Source of the DNA: Phascolarctos cinereus
Taxonomy: Eukaryota; Chordata; Mammalia; Diprotodontia; Phascolarctidae
Assembly (NCBI RefSeq): GCF_002099425.1
Contig: NW_018344336.1
Location: 344,001-408,000, forward strand
Direction: 5' to 3'
Length of the DNA stretch: 64,000 bases
The stretch's first letter is position 1. Every line of letters begins with the position of its first letter. The notes below the pieces were generated by a model, which saw nothing but the letters and a program-made list of their open reading frames with translations, had not been told where the DNA came from and did no database searches. The translations under genes were made by a program, and so were the position numbers. Shown here piece by piece: positions 11,613-23,700 of the stretch.

Positions 11613-13134
11613 CAGAAATGTCTGATTGACTTGGGAAGTGGAGAGGTAAAGGCAAAGCAGGCTGAGAAATTTAAGTCCTAAGGGAAATCTCATGGAAAAA
11701 GATGGTAGAAGATCTGAACATTTCTCCTCACAGGTGAACATTCCTATCCTCCATCTGTATTTTGATATGTATGAGGACTCACCTCTTCTCTCCCTGTATC
11801 CACACATCTGAATACAAATATGTTTTCCTTGTATACAAATACTACTCCATACCTCCCTGCTGTTCATATTTCATTATTCATATATCTTTTTAATATAGTA
11901 AACAATATATATGGGTTCTTCCCTTTTTCTCTATAGAAACATATATATGAGCAATGGTGCATTCAGTGTATATAAATATACAACCTAATCTCTTTTGACT
12001 CATGTGTGATTATTCTTGTCTTCTCTCTAGAAAGTCCCATATATGAACACTTATTGAGTCTTTCTCTATTCCTATGAGGACTTCATTTATGAGTACTCAT
12101 TCAGTCCATGTCCCTGTACCTAAGGGTACCCTTATTCTCTGCCTCTATTCCTATATATGAGTATCCAGGATTCTTTCTAAATTCCCGCACAGGAAGAGAA
12201 GCAGTAGAATACTTCCAGGTGTTTAGGGAGGATATGAGAGAACTCTTATCAGTGATCATAGCCAGAGAATGTCAGCATACAGACACAAACATATACATGA
12301 AAAGAGAGAATATGGATGCTCATCTAGATGAATAGAAAGTGAATGTGTGAGTACTCATACAGGTAGGAAAAGAGAGAATGATGGCCAATGTTTTTGAGGA
12401 GATAGAATGTATGAGTGAAATAAATGAATTTATAGAAAGTATAAATGAGAACATGTACATAGGAATGAAGAGAAAGAGCCTGAGTACATATATATGTATA
12501 TATTTCTGAATCTATTCTGTCTTCCTATGTTTGAGTTGTCATATATTCTCTATATATTCACTTACACAAATATGAATTATGTATATTTTAGGAGAGAGAC
12601 TCGGTAGTCATTTATATGAGTACTCATAGATGAATATATACAATAAATATAAATGAAATATACAGTTTTTTGGTCTGTATAGGAGCATATAAAACATGTG
12701 TTTGTACATATATACACATACATATATATCTATATATATAAACATAAAGAGAGTCATTCAGTTCTCATAAAGAGGAATAGAGAGACAGAATGGAAGATTC
12801 CTCCCTTACATTCCTCCAATATGTGGAGGAAATATCTGAGCCCTCCTAGATAAGAATACAAAAAACCCAGTGGTTTTGAAGAAGGGGACAGAGGGCCTTT
12901 TGGATGGATGGCAGGAGGTCTCTGGGCATCAGTCTTGGTCTCTGGGGTCTTCTCCCTCTCTGCCCGGCTCCCCAAATGATAAGTCAGGATACCCCACAGG
13001 CAGCTTGAGACACGTGTAATGGTGGGGGGGGGGGAAATGAGCAAAAGAAGGTCTTTGGAAGAAGGGAAAATGAGAAAGACAGGGTGTGGGGGAGCGGAAA
13101 ATGAGATCAATAGTGTGTGAGGAGGAGAGATGCT

Positions 13135-13148
13135 GTCTCCATGGAAAC
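13135..13148 (+). promoter_or_regulatory. X-box-like site in module G of U4
   Basis: GTCTCCATGGAAAC, identical to the sites in U3, U5 and U10, but without the accompanying intact CCAAT and CRE. Matches the RFX-family X-box consensus; function is inference. Confidence 0.45.
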
Positions 13149-14974
13149 TGGTGAGCTGGATGCCTGATGGATGCCAGCCAGCAAAGGGAGGGGCGGTGTT
13201 GGTGGGAGGGGGACTCCTGCCTCACTAACGTGGGTGCTAATGTCAAAGGCCATTGGTGTTCAGCAAGGCATCCTCTTTGCCTAGGCTTAGCTCCCCTTGG
13301 CTGGGGGCACCCTAAGGACTCTGAGGGCTGGGAATAGGTATCTGAGAGGGGAGAGAGTCTAGGGGACCAACCCAAAGTCCACCTGAGGCTCAGGCTGCTG
13401 AGCATAAGAGACAAGGGGGCCAGGAACTTGTGCATATGGTAGGTTCAACTGGTCCCTACAGGACCTTGTCTTTCTACTTCCTCTCTGAGATGTGACTATG
13501 TTTGTAAGGTTGGCTTGGGGGGGGGGCGTGCACTTCTGGTTCAGGAGGATGGTCCAGGAAGAATCATGGGATTTATTTGAATCTTTAGGGTTAAAACAAG
13601 AGCAGAACTTCCTGATGGGGAGCTGCCCCAAGGGAAAGAATGAGACCAGCAGGGTTTTCTCAGCTGGGGAGTGAGAGGCAGTTGGCTAACATTGGGGGAG
13701 GGGTATGGATGTGGGGGTAGAGTCTGAATGCACTTACAGGTGTGGATAGGGTTTTGGGCTAAAAGAGACCCCAGAGCTCATCTGGTCCAACCTCCTAATT
13801 TGGAGAAAGCCTAACTGAGATCAAGAGAAGGGCAGGGAAATGGCCAAGGTCACACAGCCAGTAATGGGCCAGATCCAGGCCTCGAGCCCAGGCTCTACCT
13901 CTTCTTCCTCTCAGAGCCAAGCTTCATGGGCTGAGGGTCCCTGGGAAGGCTCTCCCCAGAAGCTGGAGGCAGGCTCCCCAAAGAGCTAGGGGTTCTGGGA
14001 GTCTTCAGTTATGACTGTGAGGTTAAGTGAAAAGCAAACTGAGCCCCCCAAACTTTCCACCAGCCAGGAATACTCAGTTAGCAGGGTGAGCCCGAGACAA
14101 TCCCCTGCCTTCCCTGAATAAGTTTCTTCAATTTGTGAAATAAAGATGATGATGTCCACCTGCTTCACTCAGAGCCCTATTTGAACATTTACCTGGGCCT
14201 TAGAGGTGTTAGCCTAGGCAAGGTCCCTGTTTCCTGCCCTCAGAGAGCCTCTGGTGTAGTGAGGGAAAAGGTGTGCCTTGGACATGCCCAGTGTGGTAGT
14301 GGTGGCAAAGCCTTGGCCGAAAGCGGTAAGACCTGGAGAGGTAGAGGTCAAGAACTGCTTGGTGGAGGTGGGCTGGGTGGCAGTTGGGCTTTCAGTGATG
14401 AGAAGGAATTTTCAGATTATCAACAGAACAGAGGGAAGAGTTTTCAGCTGTGCAGAGGGACCTGCTTGGGCTTCAGAAGGGAGCTGTAGGAATCCTGATA
14501 GGAAAGGATGCCCTAAATAACCCCTTGACCAGAGCTCATGTGCCCTTTCCTTTCCCACCCTGGGCAGGTCAGTGGGGCTCTGCCCCCACCCCCCCAGAAA
14601 GAGGGCTTCTCCGTCAACCTGCAGAGATCTGCCTTATGGCCATCTATCACTAAGATTGTCTCCTCCTGCAAACACCTGAGGGGGCCAGAAGCAGAAGCCA
14701 AATCCAATTGTTTGTCAAAAGAGGCCAGAAATATAGGAGAGCAACTTCACCAGGAAAGGTGTAAACACTTCATCAACTCCACTCCCATCCCCGCCAGTGT
14801 CTGCACATTTAACTGCTCAATTTATTTAAGCAAATACTGAAGTTAATGCCAGTCAAAGGAAAGTGCAAGAGGGAAAGATGCAGCCTATAATAAAGGCCCT
14901 TCCAAACTGATCTATTCCACCTTATTATTATTGATTGAAAAGGGGTTGTGCATTGAGGAAAAGACACACATTCT

Positions 14975-15045
14975 CTCTGTTTCTGTCTCTGTCTCTCTGT
15001 CTGTCTCTGTCTGTCTGTCTCTCTCTCTCTCACACACACACACAC
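14975..15045. repeat. CT/CA compound microsatellite
   Basis: A TCTCTGTCTCTG-rich stretch passes into CACACACACACA. It marks the left edge of the foreign block inside U4. Confidence 0.85.
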
Positions 15046-15049
15046 ATTC

Positions 15050-15840
15050 CTTATACAATCATTTCATACAGCATTTTTTTCATTTAGGTTTTTGCAGCCA
15101 GCCTGCACACTTTTCCTGGTTTTACTCTGTATTCATATCTATAAGTCTTCCCAAGTTTCTCTGAAATCTTCATGTTTGTCATTTCTTATAGCACAGTTAT
15201 ATTCTATTATAGTCTGGTACCATTAGGTAGCTGGGTAGCCCAGTGGACAGAGCACTGAGCCTGAAACCAGAAAGCCCAGAGTTCAAATCCAGTCTCACAC
15301 ACTGAACAGCTCTGTGAGATCCTAGGCAAGTCACTTAACTTCTGCCTGCCTCAGTTTTCTTAACTGCAAAATGGGGATTAGAATACCACCACACAGTGCC
15401 TTTGTGTGAAGCAAGTGAGATCATATGTGTAGAGCACTTAGCATAGTCAGTGTCTGTCTTGTAGTAGTTAATGATAGACGGTAATTATGCATACCTACTA
15501 TGTGCCAGGCCATAGTTGAAACAACACATGCTTTTTCCTTCCTTCTGAAAAATTCATTCATCCACTTCTGAAATTAACAGGGCTCTATTTTGCTCCAGGT
15601 TCTTTGTGACTACATAGTGTTGCTGTGAATATTTTGATACACACCCCCAAACTTTAAACTCTTAAAGGTTTAAGAACTTAAAACTGCACTATGACTTTTG
15701 GGACATGTGGTATATGGACCTATTTTTGGCTTCTTTGTAGTATATACTCAGCAATATAATTTCTGGATATAAGGACATTCCCATTTTAAGTAGTATTTAG
15801 GCTTAATACCAAATTGTTTTCCATAACGAATGAGCTTCAA
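15050..15840 (-). mobile_element. LINE-1 ORF2 3' fragment, interrupted by a MIR-type SINE
   Basis: Read on the minus strand, 15,545-15,790 and 15,065-15,215 resemble the last part of marsupial L1 ORF2 (the block coding for the nucleic-acid binding C-terminus and the stretch reading back from CACAGTTATATTCTATTATA). The SINE at about 15,225-15,505 separates the two pieces. The fragment is short and highly diverged, so assignment rests on partial matches. Confidence 0.5.
15225..15505 (+). mobile_element. CORE/MIR-type SINE
   Basis: A tRNA-like head (CCCAGTGGACAGAGCACTG, then GTTCAAATCCAGTCTCA) is followed by CAAGTCACTTAACTTCTGCC, CTCAGTTTTC and an AGAGCACTTAGCATAGT-type tail, the order expected of a long CORE-SINE. 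It is diverged and therefore older than the WSINE1-like copies. Confidence 0.75.
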
Positions 15841-16115
15841 TAAACATTGATTAAGCACCTATCATTAGCAGAAACTCCATCCCGGGCAGTAGGACACACG
15901 CAAAGTGGTGAAAAGACACTCCTTGGTCTCTTACCATTGATGGTCTGGAGAATAAGCTGAATACCACTCAAAGACCCAGAGGTACACAGTGGTTACAGTG
16001 GTGTAAACTCAAGAGTTGAACTCAAGACGTGAACTGAACTGTTTTTTACCTTGGGTTTTTTTTTGTTCCTTTTAAAATCTCTGTTTTGTAGAATGACTTG
16101 TTGGAGAGGAGAAGT
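15841..16115 (+). repeat. Old LINE 3'-end-like sequence, otherwise unassigned
   Basis: AATAAACATTGATTAAGCACCTATCATTAGCAG-type text (split here for length) resembles the common ancient element with TTAAGCACCTACTATGTGCC, also seen near 51,510. The remainder to 16,115 shows no gene and no repeat I can name. Confidence 0.4.
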
Positions 16116-16149
16116 GTGAGGAATATATTCAGAATGAATTTAGAATGAA

Positions 16150-16470
16150 TTCAGCAATGATCAAACAAGGGGTGGGATGGAAGTTAGGGCATACACACAC
16201 ACACACACACACGGACAAACACAGAAAGAAACACACATGCTTGCACACTTGCACACACACTTGTGAATCAATGATTAAACAACAGTAGATGGGATGTAAG
16301 TTAGGACATACACCCCTAGAGACACACAGAAACATACACCCTCCCATACTTATACACACACATATTGGTGCACCAAAGGTCCAACAGGGATGGAAATTAG
16401 AACATACATACACAAGGACACGGAAACACACATGCTCCTACACTTATACACACCCACAGTTGTGTATCTC
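16150..16470 (+). repeat. Local triplication of the CA-rich segment of U4
   Basis: Three successive blocks of about 105-115 bp start with GGGATGGAAGTTAGGGCAT, GGGATGTAAGTTAGGACAT and GGGATGGAAATTAGAACAT, each followed by CA-rich sequence and a CACTTATACACAC or similar end. Other units carry one such block. Confidence 0.75.
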
Positions 16471-17451
16471 CAATACCATTAAAAAATTTCATAAAATTTT
16501 TTTCATTTAAAAATATTAATTGGTGATCATGGTAAAGAAACAAAGGAGGTTTCAAGATTGCCTTCAGAAACATCTGATTGACTTAGAAAGTGGAGAGGTC
16601 GGGCAGACGAAGGCAAAACAGGCTGAGAACCTTAACTCCTAAATAAAATCTCATGGAAAAGGATGATGCAAGATTTAGACATATCTCCTCATAGAGGAGC
16701 ATTCCTATCTTCCATGTATGTTTTGACTGGTATGAGTACTCACATCTTTTCACATTATATCCATACATCTGAGTATTGATATGTTCTTATGCATTCATAT
16801 ATATGAATAATCCTTCATGCTTTCTTGTTCATATTTCAGTATTCAAATATCATTTTTATATATTAATAAATATATATGGATTCCCCCATAATTTCTCTTT
16901 AGTCACAGATATATGAGCAATCATGTTTTCAGTGTATATAAAGATACAATCTGATCTCTTAATTCACATAGATGATTATTCATATATTATATCTATAACT
17001 TCCCATTACTGGGCACTTATACATTCTTTCTATATTCCTATATGAGTACATCATTTATGAGTACTCATTCAGTCCATATTCCTACATGGGTACCCTTATT
17101 CTCTGTCTATATTACCATATATGAATATTGATATACTCTCTATGTGCATGGACAGGAGTCTTTATGTATTCTCTCACAGGGACAAAAGCAGTAGAATACC
17201 TTCAAGTATATAGGGAGGATATAAGCAAACTTATATGTGACTGTAGGGAGAGAATGTAAGTGTATATACACAGAAACATATAAATGAAAAGAGAGAATAT
17301 GGGTACTCATATAGATGAATATGAATACTCATAGAAGTAGGAATAGAGAGAGTGATTACCAATGTTTATAAGGGGATAGAATTTATAAATCATATAAATG
17401 AAAAAATGAGTACGTGTACCTAGGAAAGAAGAGAAAGAATTTGAGTATATA

Positions 17452-17488
<37 letters not shown>
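17452..17488. repeat. (CA)n microsatellite in module A of U4
   Basis: An uninterrupted CA run of about 18 units within the AT-rich module. It is not present at the aligned position in most other units. Confidence 0.9.
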
Positions 17489-17489
<1 letters not shown>

Positions 17490-17659
17490 AATCTATTCTG
17501 TCTTCCTATGTATAAGTTGTCATACATTCTCTATTCATTTATAGAAATATCAATTATGGGAGACTCTGTAGTCATATATATGATTATCCATAGATAAATA
17601 TAGAGAATATATACCAATTAAACATACAGGTTCTTTGCACTATATAAAATTATATAATC

Positions 17660-17755
17660 AAATATATGTATTTATATATATATATATACATATATATATG
17701 TATATATATATATATATATATAATCCCATATATATATATAATCCCATATATAAGA
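17660..17755. repeat. (TA)n-rich microsatellite, end of module A of U4
   Basis: Alternating TATATA and TATATATACATATATA runs followed by two copies of ATAATCCCATATATA. Similar ATAATCCCATAT text is seen near 24,945 in U6. Confidence 0.85.
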
Positions 17756-18235
17756 TTATAAAGAGAATCATTCAGTTCTCATAAGGAGGAAGAGAGAGAG
17801 GGAATGGAAGATTTCCCCCTTACATGAATATACAGAGGAAATGTTTGAGCCCTCCTGGACAAGAATACACAAAACCCAGGGATTTTGAAGAGAGGGACAG
17901 AGGGCCATCTGGACAGACAGCAGGGGGTCGCTGGGCATCAGTCCTGGTCCCCTGGATTCTCTCCCTCCCTTCCCCCTCCCCGAATGATAACAGTCAGAGC
18001 ACTCCGCTGGGAGCTCGAGACACTTGTAGGGGCAGTGGGGGAGGGAAAATGAGCAAGATAATGTCTTTGAGAGAAGAAAAAATGAGCTGGAGAAGGTGTG
18101 GGGGAGGGGAGGAAGGTCTTTGAGAAAACAGAAAATGAGCTGGAGAGGGTGTGGGGGCGGGAAAGAGAAAAAGCTGGAGAAAGCCTGAGGGAGAGGGGAA
18201 AATGAGATCAAAAGCGTTTGAGGGGGACGGATGCT

Positions 18236-18339
18236 GTCTCCATGGAAACGGGTGAGAGGGATGCCTGATGGGGGCCAGTGGAGGGAGCAGCAGGATTGGT
18301 TGGAGGGCGCCTGTCTCACCACGGTGCGCGCTGACATCA
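18236..18339 (+). promoter_or_regulatory. Promoter-like cassette in U5: X-box, inverted CCAAT, CRE-like
   Basis: GTCTCCATGGAAAC at 18,236-18,249, ATTGG at 18,295-18,299 and TGACATCA (one change from the CRE) at 18,332-18,339. X-box to CCAAT spacing is 59 bp, identical to U3 and U10. Farther on, CCCATTGGCTGG near 18,388 gives a second inverted CCAAT box. Confidence 0.45.
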
Positions 18340-19848
18340 CCAACAGCTGATTCTCAGAAGGGGCGGGGGAGGTCCACCTTGCCCAGGCTCAGCTCCCATT
18401 GGCTGGTGGCTCCCTGAGGAACCCGGGTGGGGGGGGTGCGTATCTGAGAGGGGGAAGAGACCAGGGGACCTGCTCAAAGCCCACCTGAGGCTCTTTCTAA
18501 CGTGCATGGAAGAAAAGGGGCCAGGAAACATAAGTCCCAGATTCCAGCACTCCTGCCCATGGTGGTGAAAGGGTCCCCAAATAGTCCCTACGGGACTTTA
18601 TTCCACCCCTGGACTCTGAGATGTGACAGTCTCTGTGAGGTGTGTGTGGGGGGGACCCTCTGGTTCAGGAGGCAGGTCCAGGAAAAACCATGGGATTTAT
18701 TCCAATCTTTAGGATTAGAATCAGGACAGAACTTGAAATGTGGGGCTGCCCCAAGAAAAAAGATGAGACCACCAGGGTTTTCTCAGCTGGGGAATTAGGG
18801 GCAGTTGGCTAACATTGGGGGAGGGATATGGATGTGGGGCTAGAGTCTGAATGTACTTACAGGTGTGGATAGAGTTTAGGGCTCAAAGAGACCCCACAGC
18901 TCATCAGGTCCAGCCTCCTAATATAGAGAAAGGGTAACTGATGTCAAGAAGAGGGCAGGGACATGGCCATGGTCATACAGCCAGTACTGGCTTTGACCCC
19001 GGGTCTCTCCTGCCTGCCAGGCTCGCTGGCTTCCATCTTGGCCTTTTCCTCCTCTGAAAGCTAAGCTTCATGGGCTGAGGTTCCCTAGAAGGCTCTCCCC
19101 AGAAGCTGGAGAGCTAGGGTTTCTGGGAGTCCAGTTATGACAGTGGGGTTAAGTAAAAAGTAAACCAATGCTCGCCCCCACCCTTCACCCTGCTTTGGGC
19201 CAGCCTGAGATGTACCTTTAGCAGGATGAGCCTGAGCCAATCCTATGTTTTCCCTATTTGTGAACGAGTTTTTTTTTCTATTTGTGAAATACGGGGAATG
19301 ACCCTCACCTTCACTCAGAGCCCCAACTTGAACTTTTTCCTGGATCTTGGAGGAATTAGCCTTGGCAAGGTCCCTGTTTGCTGTCCTCAGAGAACTCCCA
19401 GTCTAGTGAGGGAAAAGGTGTGCCTTGGATGTGCCCCATGTGGTAGTGGTGGCAAAGCTTTAACCAAAGGAGGCAAGCCCTGGAGAGGCAGAGGTCAAGG
19501 ACTGCTTGGTGGAGGTAGGGGAGGGTGCAGTTGGGCTTTCAGGGATGGGAAGGAAGGTGCAGATTATCAACAGAAAAGAGGCTGGAGAAGGGTACTTTGG
19601 GAATCAGGGTATGAAAGGAAGCCTGAATAATCCTATGACCAGAGTTTATATGCCCTTTCCTTTCCCACCGTGGGCATGGCAGTGGGATTCTGCCCACCAG
19701 GGAAAGAGCATTTTTCCTCCAACCTGCACAGATCAGCTTCATGGACATCCATCACTAAGGTTGTCTTACTACTGAAAACAGCCTGAAGAGACCAGAAGCA
19801 GGAGCCAAATGCAATTGTTTCTCAAAGTGGGGAGAGAAATATAGGAGA

Positions 19849-20020
19849 GGGAGCAGTTAGGCGGCACAGTGGATAGAGCACTGGACCTGGAGTTAGGAGG
19901 CCCTGAATTCAAATCCAGCTTCAGACACATAACACTTACTAGCTGTGTGACTCTGGGCAAGTCACTTAACCCCAACTGCCTCACCAAAAAAAAAAAAAAA
20001 GAAAGAAAAGAAAGAAATAA
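19849..20020 (+). mobile_element. WSINE1-like SINE in module M of U5
   Basis: Reads GGGAGCAGTTAGGCGGCACA, then GAGCACTGGACCTGGAGTTA, ATTCAAATCCAGC and TGGGCAAGTCACTTAACCCC, ending in a run of A with GAAAG interruptions. AAATATAGGAGA of module M is duplicated on both sides (about 19,838 and 20,020), a clear target-site duplication. Confidence 0.93.
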
Positions 20021-20221
20021 ATATAGGAGAACACCTTCACCAGAAGAGCTATACATACTTCCTCAACAGGCCCAAACTGATTAGAGCAAATGCTGCAGTT
20101 AATAGAAATTCCAAGGAAAGCACAACACAGAGAGATGTGGCCTCCATTAAACATACTCCATTCTGACCTGTTCCAAGGTGTTAGAAATGATTGAACAGGG
20201 GATGGGAAGGAAGTTAGGACA

Positions 20222-20222
20222 T

Positions 20223-20272
<50 letters not shown>
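20222..20272. repeat. (CA)n microsatellite, conserved unit position, U5
   Basis: An uninterrupted CA run of about 25 units following GGACATAAA, the position at which most units have a CA run of differing length. Confidence 0.92.
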
Positions 20273-20275
<3 letters not shown>

Positions 20276-21868
20276 AACACACATGCTCCCACACTTATAT
20301 ATACCCACACTGTACCCCCAGTACTACCATTTCATAAACATTTTTAATAGATATCATTTCATAATCATGGTGAAGAAACAAAGGGGGTCTCCAGAGGGCC
20401 TTCAGAAACATCTGATTGACTTAGGAAGTGGAGAGTTCTGGAAGATGAAGGCAAAACAGGCTGAGAACCTTAACTCCAAAAGGAAATCTCATGGAAAAAA
20501 TGGTGGAAGATCTGGACATATCTCTTCATAAGTGAGCATTCTTCTCTTCCATGTATATTTTGACAGGTATTGAATACTTACCTCTCCTTTTACTATATAC
20601 ATACATCTGAGTATTGATATGTTCTCTTTATGTGTTCATATATATGAATATTCCTCCATTCTTCTTCATATTTCAGTAATTATGTATCCTTTTTATATTA
20701 ATCAATATATGTAGGTTCCGTCATATTTTCCCCATAGGCACATATATATGAGCAATCATATATTTAGTTTATATAAACATATTCTATGGTCTCTTTGGAC
20801 TTATACACATGGATATTCCTCTATTCTGTCTATATGTTTCCATATATAAGCACTTACATAGTTTTTCCATATTCATATAAGGGTACATCATTTATGACTA
20901 CTTATTTGGTCCATATTTCTATGGATATGGGTACCCTTATTCTCTGCCTATATTTCTTTCTGTGTGCATGAACAGGAGTCTTCCTAAATTCTCTCACAGG
21001 TAGAGAAGCAGTAGAATACTTTCAGGTATATAGAGGGAACATAGGAGAATATAGAGTATTCTCCTATACAGAGTAGAATATAAAGATTATTCACCTACAC
21101 ACATCTATGAACAAAGAGAATATGGGCACTCATAGATATGAACCAAGCGTGAATGTGTGAGTACTCACATAAGTAGGAATAGAGAGAATGATTACCAGTG
21201 TTTATGAGGAGATAGAATTTATAAGTCTATAACTGGATTTATAGAAAGAATAAATAAGTACTTGTGCATAAGACCGTACTGATTACTTAATATATAGTAT
21301 ATACTTAATATATAGTATATACTTAATGTATACTGAGTACTTAAACATATGAATTTACTTTCTGTACTCATATTTATGAGTTGTCATATATTCTCTATAT
21401 ATTTATTTGCAAATTGGCATTAGTTATACTTTATAGCAGAGAGACTCTACAGTTATATATATGAGTACTTATAGATAAACACACACACACACACACACAC
21501 ACAGAAAAAATTTGAGCCCTCCTGGATAAGAAATATACAAAACCTAGGGGTTTTGAAGAGAGGCACAGAGGGCCATCTGGACAGACAGCAGGGGGTCGCT
21601 GGGCATCAGTCCTGGTCCCTGGGGTCCTCTTCCTCCCTGCCCCACTCCCAGAATGATAACAGTTAGGAAATTCCACTGTTTGCTCCAGCACTTGTGGGGT
21701 TGGGGGGGAGGGGATGAGCCGGAAAAGGTCTTTGGGGGAGGGGAAAATGAGCCTGAGGTGGCACTTAGGTGAGGGATGCTGACTGCTGAGAGAGAGATGG
21801 GTCAGTGGAATGCCTGGTGGGGCCCAGTGTAGGGAGGCTGGCCAGGAGGAACTTGCCAAGGTAGGTGC

Positions 21869-21876
21869 TGACGTCA
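21869..21876 (+). promoter_or_regulatory. CRE (TGACGTCA) in module G of U6
   Basis: A perfect CRE in GTGCTGACGTCACAGGCC. It is at the same place in the unit as the CREs of U2, U3 and U10. Confidence 0.5.
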
Positions 21877-23628
21877 CAGGCCAGTGGCTCTCAGTGGGGA
21901 ATCCACCTTGTCCAGACTCTTTTCCATTTGGCCAGTGGCTCCCTGTGGACCCCAAGGGCTGGGGGTGAATATTTGAAAGCAGAGAGATGCTGGGGAACTA
22001 GCTCAAAGCCCACCTGAGGCCCAGGTGCCTGAGCATGGGAGACAAGGGGACACAATACAGAAGCCTCAGACCCCAGGACTCCTGCCCATGGTAGGGAAAC
22101 CGTCCCCAGATGGTCCCTACTATCTTGGCCTTCCCCTCCCCCTGGGCTCTGAGATGTGATAGTCCCTGTGGCATGGGGAAGGGATCACCTCTGGTTTAGG
22201 AAGCAGGAAAAACTACAGGTTTTGTTCCAATCTTTAGGGCTGGAATAAGGGCAGAACTTGCTGAGTGGGGGCTGCCCCAAGGGAAAGTGTTCAACTAGCT
22301 GGGTTTTCTCGGCTGTGGTGGTTGGGGACTACTTTGCTAGCATTGGCAAGGGTATAGATATGGGTGTAGGGTCTGAATGGACTTGTAGGCTTTGATAGGA
22401 TGGAGGCTTAAAAAAAACCTCAGAGATCATCTGGTCCAACATCCTCATTTGAGAGAAAGGGTCACTGAGGCCCAGAGGAGGGCAGGGACATGGCCAAGGT
22501 CACATAGCCAGTAAGGGCCAGACAAAGGCCTTGAGCCTGGGTCTCTCTTGCCTGCCAGGCTAGCCTGTTTCACCCTTGGCCTCTCTTTCCTCTGAAAGCC
22601 AAGCTCCATGGGCTGAAGGTGCTTGGAAAGGCTCTCCCCAGAAGGAGTAGAGCAGGTTCCCCATAGACCTAGGGGTTCTGGGAATCTTCAGTTATAACTG
22701 TGGGGTTAAGTAAAAAGCAAAGCAATCCTTCCCACACCCTCACCCCAACTTTGGCCCAACCTGGGATGCACATTTAGCAGGGTGAGCCTGAGAAAATCCC
22801 ATGCCTTCCCTGAATGAGTTTCCTCCACTTGTGAAATAAGGGAAATGACTCCCACCAGCTTCACTCAGAGCCCTACTTGAACATTTTCCTGGAGCTTGGA
22901 GGTATTAGCCTAGGCAAGGTTCCTGTTTCCTGCCCTCAGAGAACTCCCAGTATCTGAGGGAAAAGGTGTGCCATGGACATGCCCCATGTAGTATGGTGGC
23001 AAAGCCTGGGCCAAAGGAGGCAAGCCCTGGAGAGGCAGGGATCAAGAACTGCTTGGTGGAGGTGGGCTGGGTGGCAGTTGGGCTTTCAGTGATGGGAAGG
23101 AAGGTGCAGATTATCAACAGAACAGAGGGGGGAATTTTCAGCTGTGCAAAGGGACCTGGTTGGACTGCAGAAGGAGGCTCTGGGAATCAGTGTGGGAAAG
23201 GAAACAGAATAACCCCTGAGCAGAGCTCATGTGACCTTTCCTTTCCCTCCCTGGGCTGGTCAGTGGGGTTCTGCCCACCAGGGAAAAAGGGCTTCTTCCC
23301 CAACCTGCACAGATCAGCGCATGGACATCTATCACTAAAATTGTCCTCTCCTGCTGCAAACACCCTCAAGAGGCCAGAAGCAGGAGTCAAATCCAATTGT
23401 TTGTCAAAATCAGGCCAGAAATAGAGATGAGCAACTTCATCAGGAGTGCTGTGAACACTTCCTCAACAGGCCCAAACAAATTGGAGCAAATACTGTAGTT
23501 AACAGAAATCTAAAGGTAAGCAGAAGATAGAAAGTCTCCTGCATGAAAATGGCCTCCATGAAACACACTCCAATCTGACCTGTTCCAATGTGTCAACAGT
23601 GATGAAAGAGGGGATGGGATGGAAGTTA

Positions 23629-23630
<2 letters not shown>

Positions 23631-23697
<67 letters not shown>

Positions 23698-23700
23698 AAC
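23631..23700. repeat. (CA)n microsatellite, conserved unit position, U6
   Basis: CA repeats with two CATA interruptions, following GAAGTTAGGA as in other units. Confidence 0.92.

Larger units (their letters stand above)
9626..12865 (+). repeat. Tandem macrosatellite unit U3
   Basis: Module G is about 9,626-10,350 and belongs to the subtype with an extra block holding the X-box. Module M is about 10,360-11,270 and is short: at about 11,028-11,034 it jumps from the TTGGAGACAATAGC part to GAAGAGGCCAGAAGC, losing about 450-480 bp found in other copies. U10 has the same junction. CA-rich sequence is at 11,283-11,345. Module A is about 11,365-12,850 and carries a SINE. Confidence 0.85.
12866..17875 (+). 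repeat. Tandem macrosatellite unit U4
   Basis: Module G is about 12,866-13,540, module M about 13,545-14,930. A CT/CA microsatellite lies at about 14,975-15,045. An unrelated block (15,050-16,115) with a minus-strand L1 piece and a MIR-type SINE interrupts the unit. The CA-rich segment that follows is triplicated (16,150-16,470). Module A is about 16,480-17,860. In this copy the CCAAT and CRE positions have decayed although the X-box is kept. Confidence 0.83.
17876..21540 (+). repeat. Tandem macrosatellite unit U5
   Basis: Module G is about 17,876-18,655 (X-box subtype), module M about 18,660-20,210 with a SINE inserted, the CA microsatellite 20,222-20,272, and module A about 20,300-21,530 with a further CA run at about 21,478-21,502. 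The minus strand of G is open for 191 codons, but the frame is not kept in sister copies. Confidence 0.85.
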
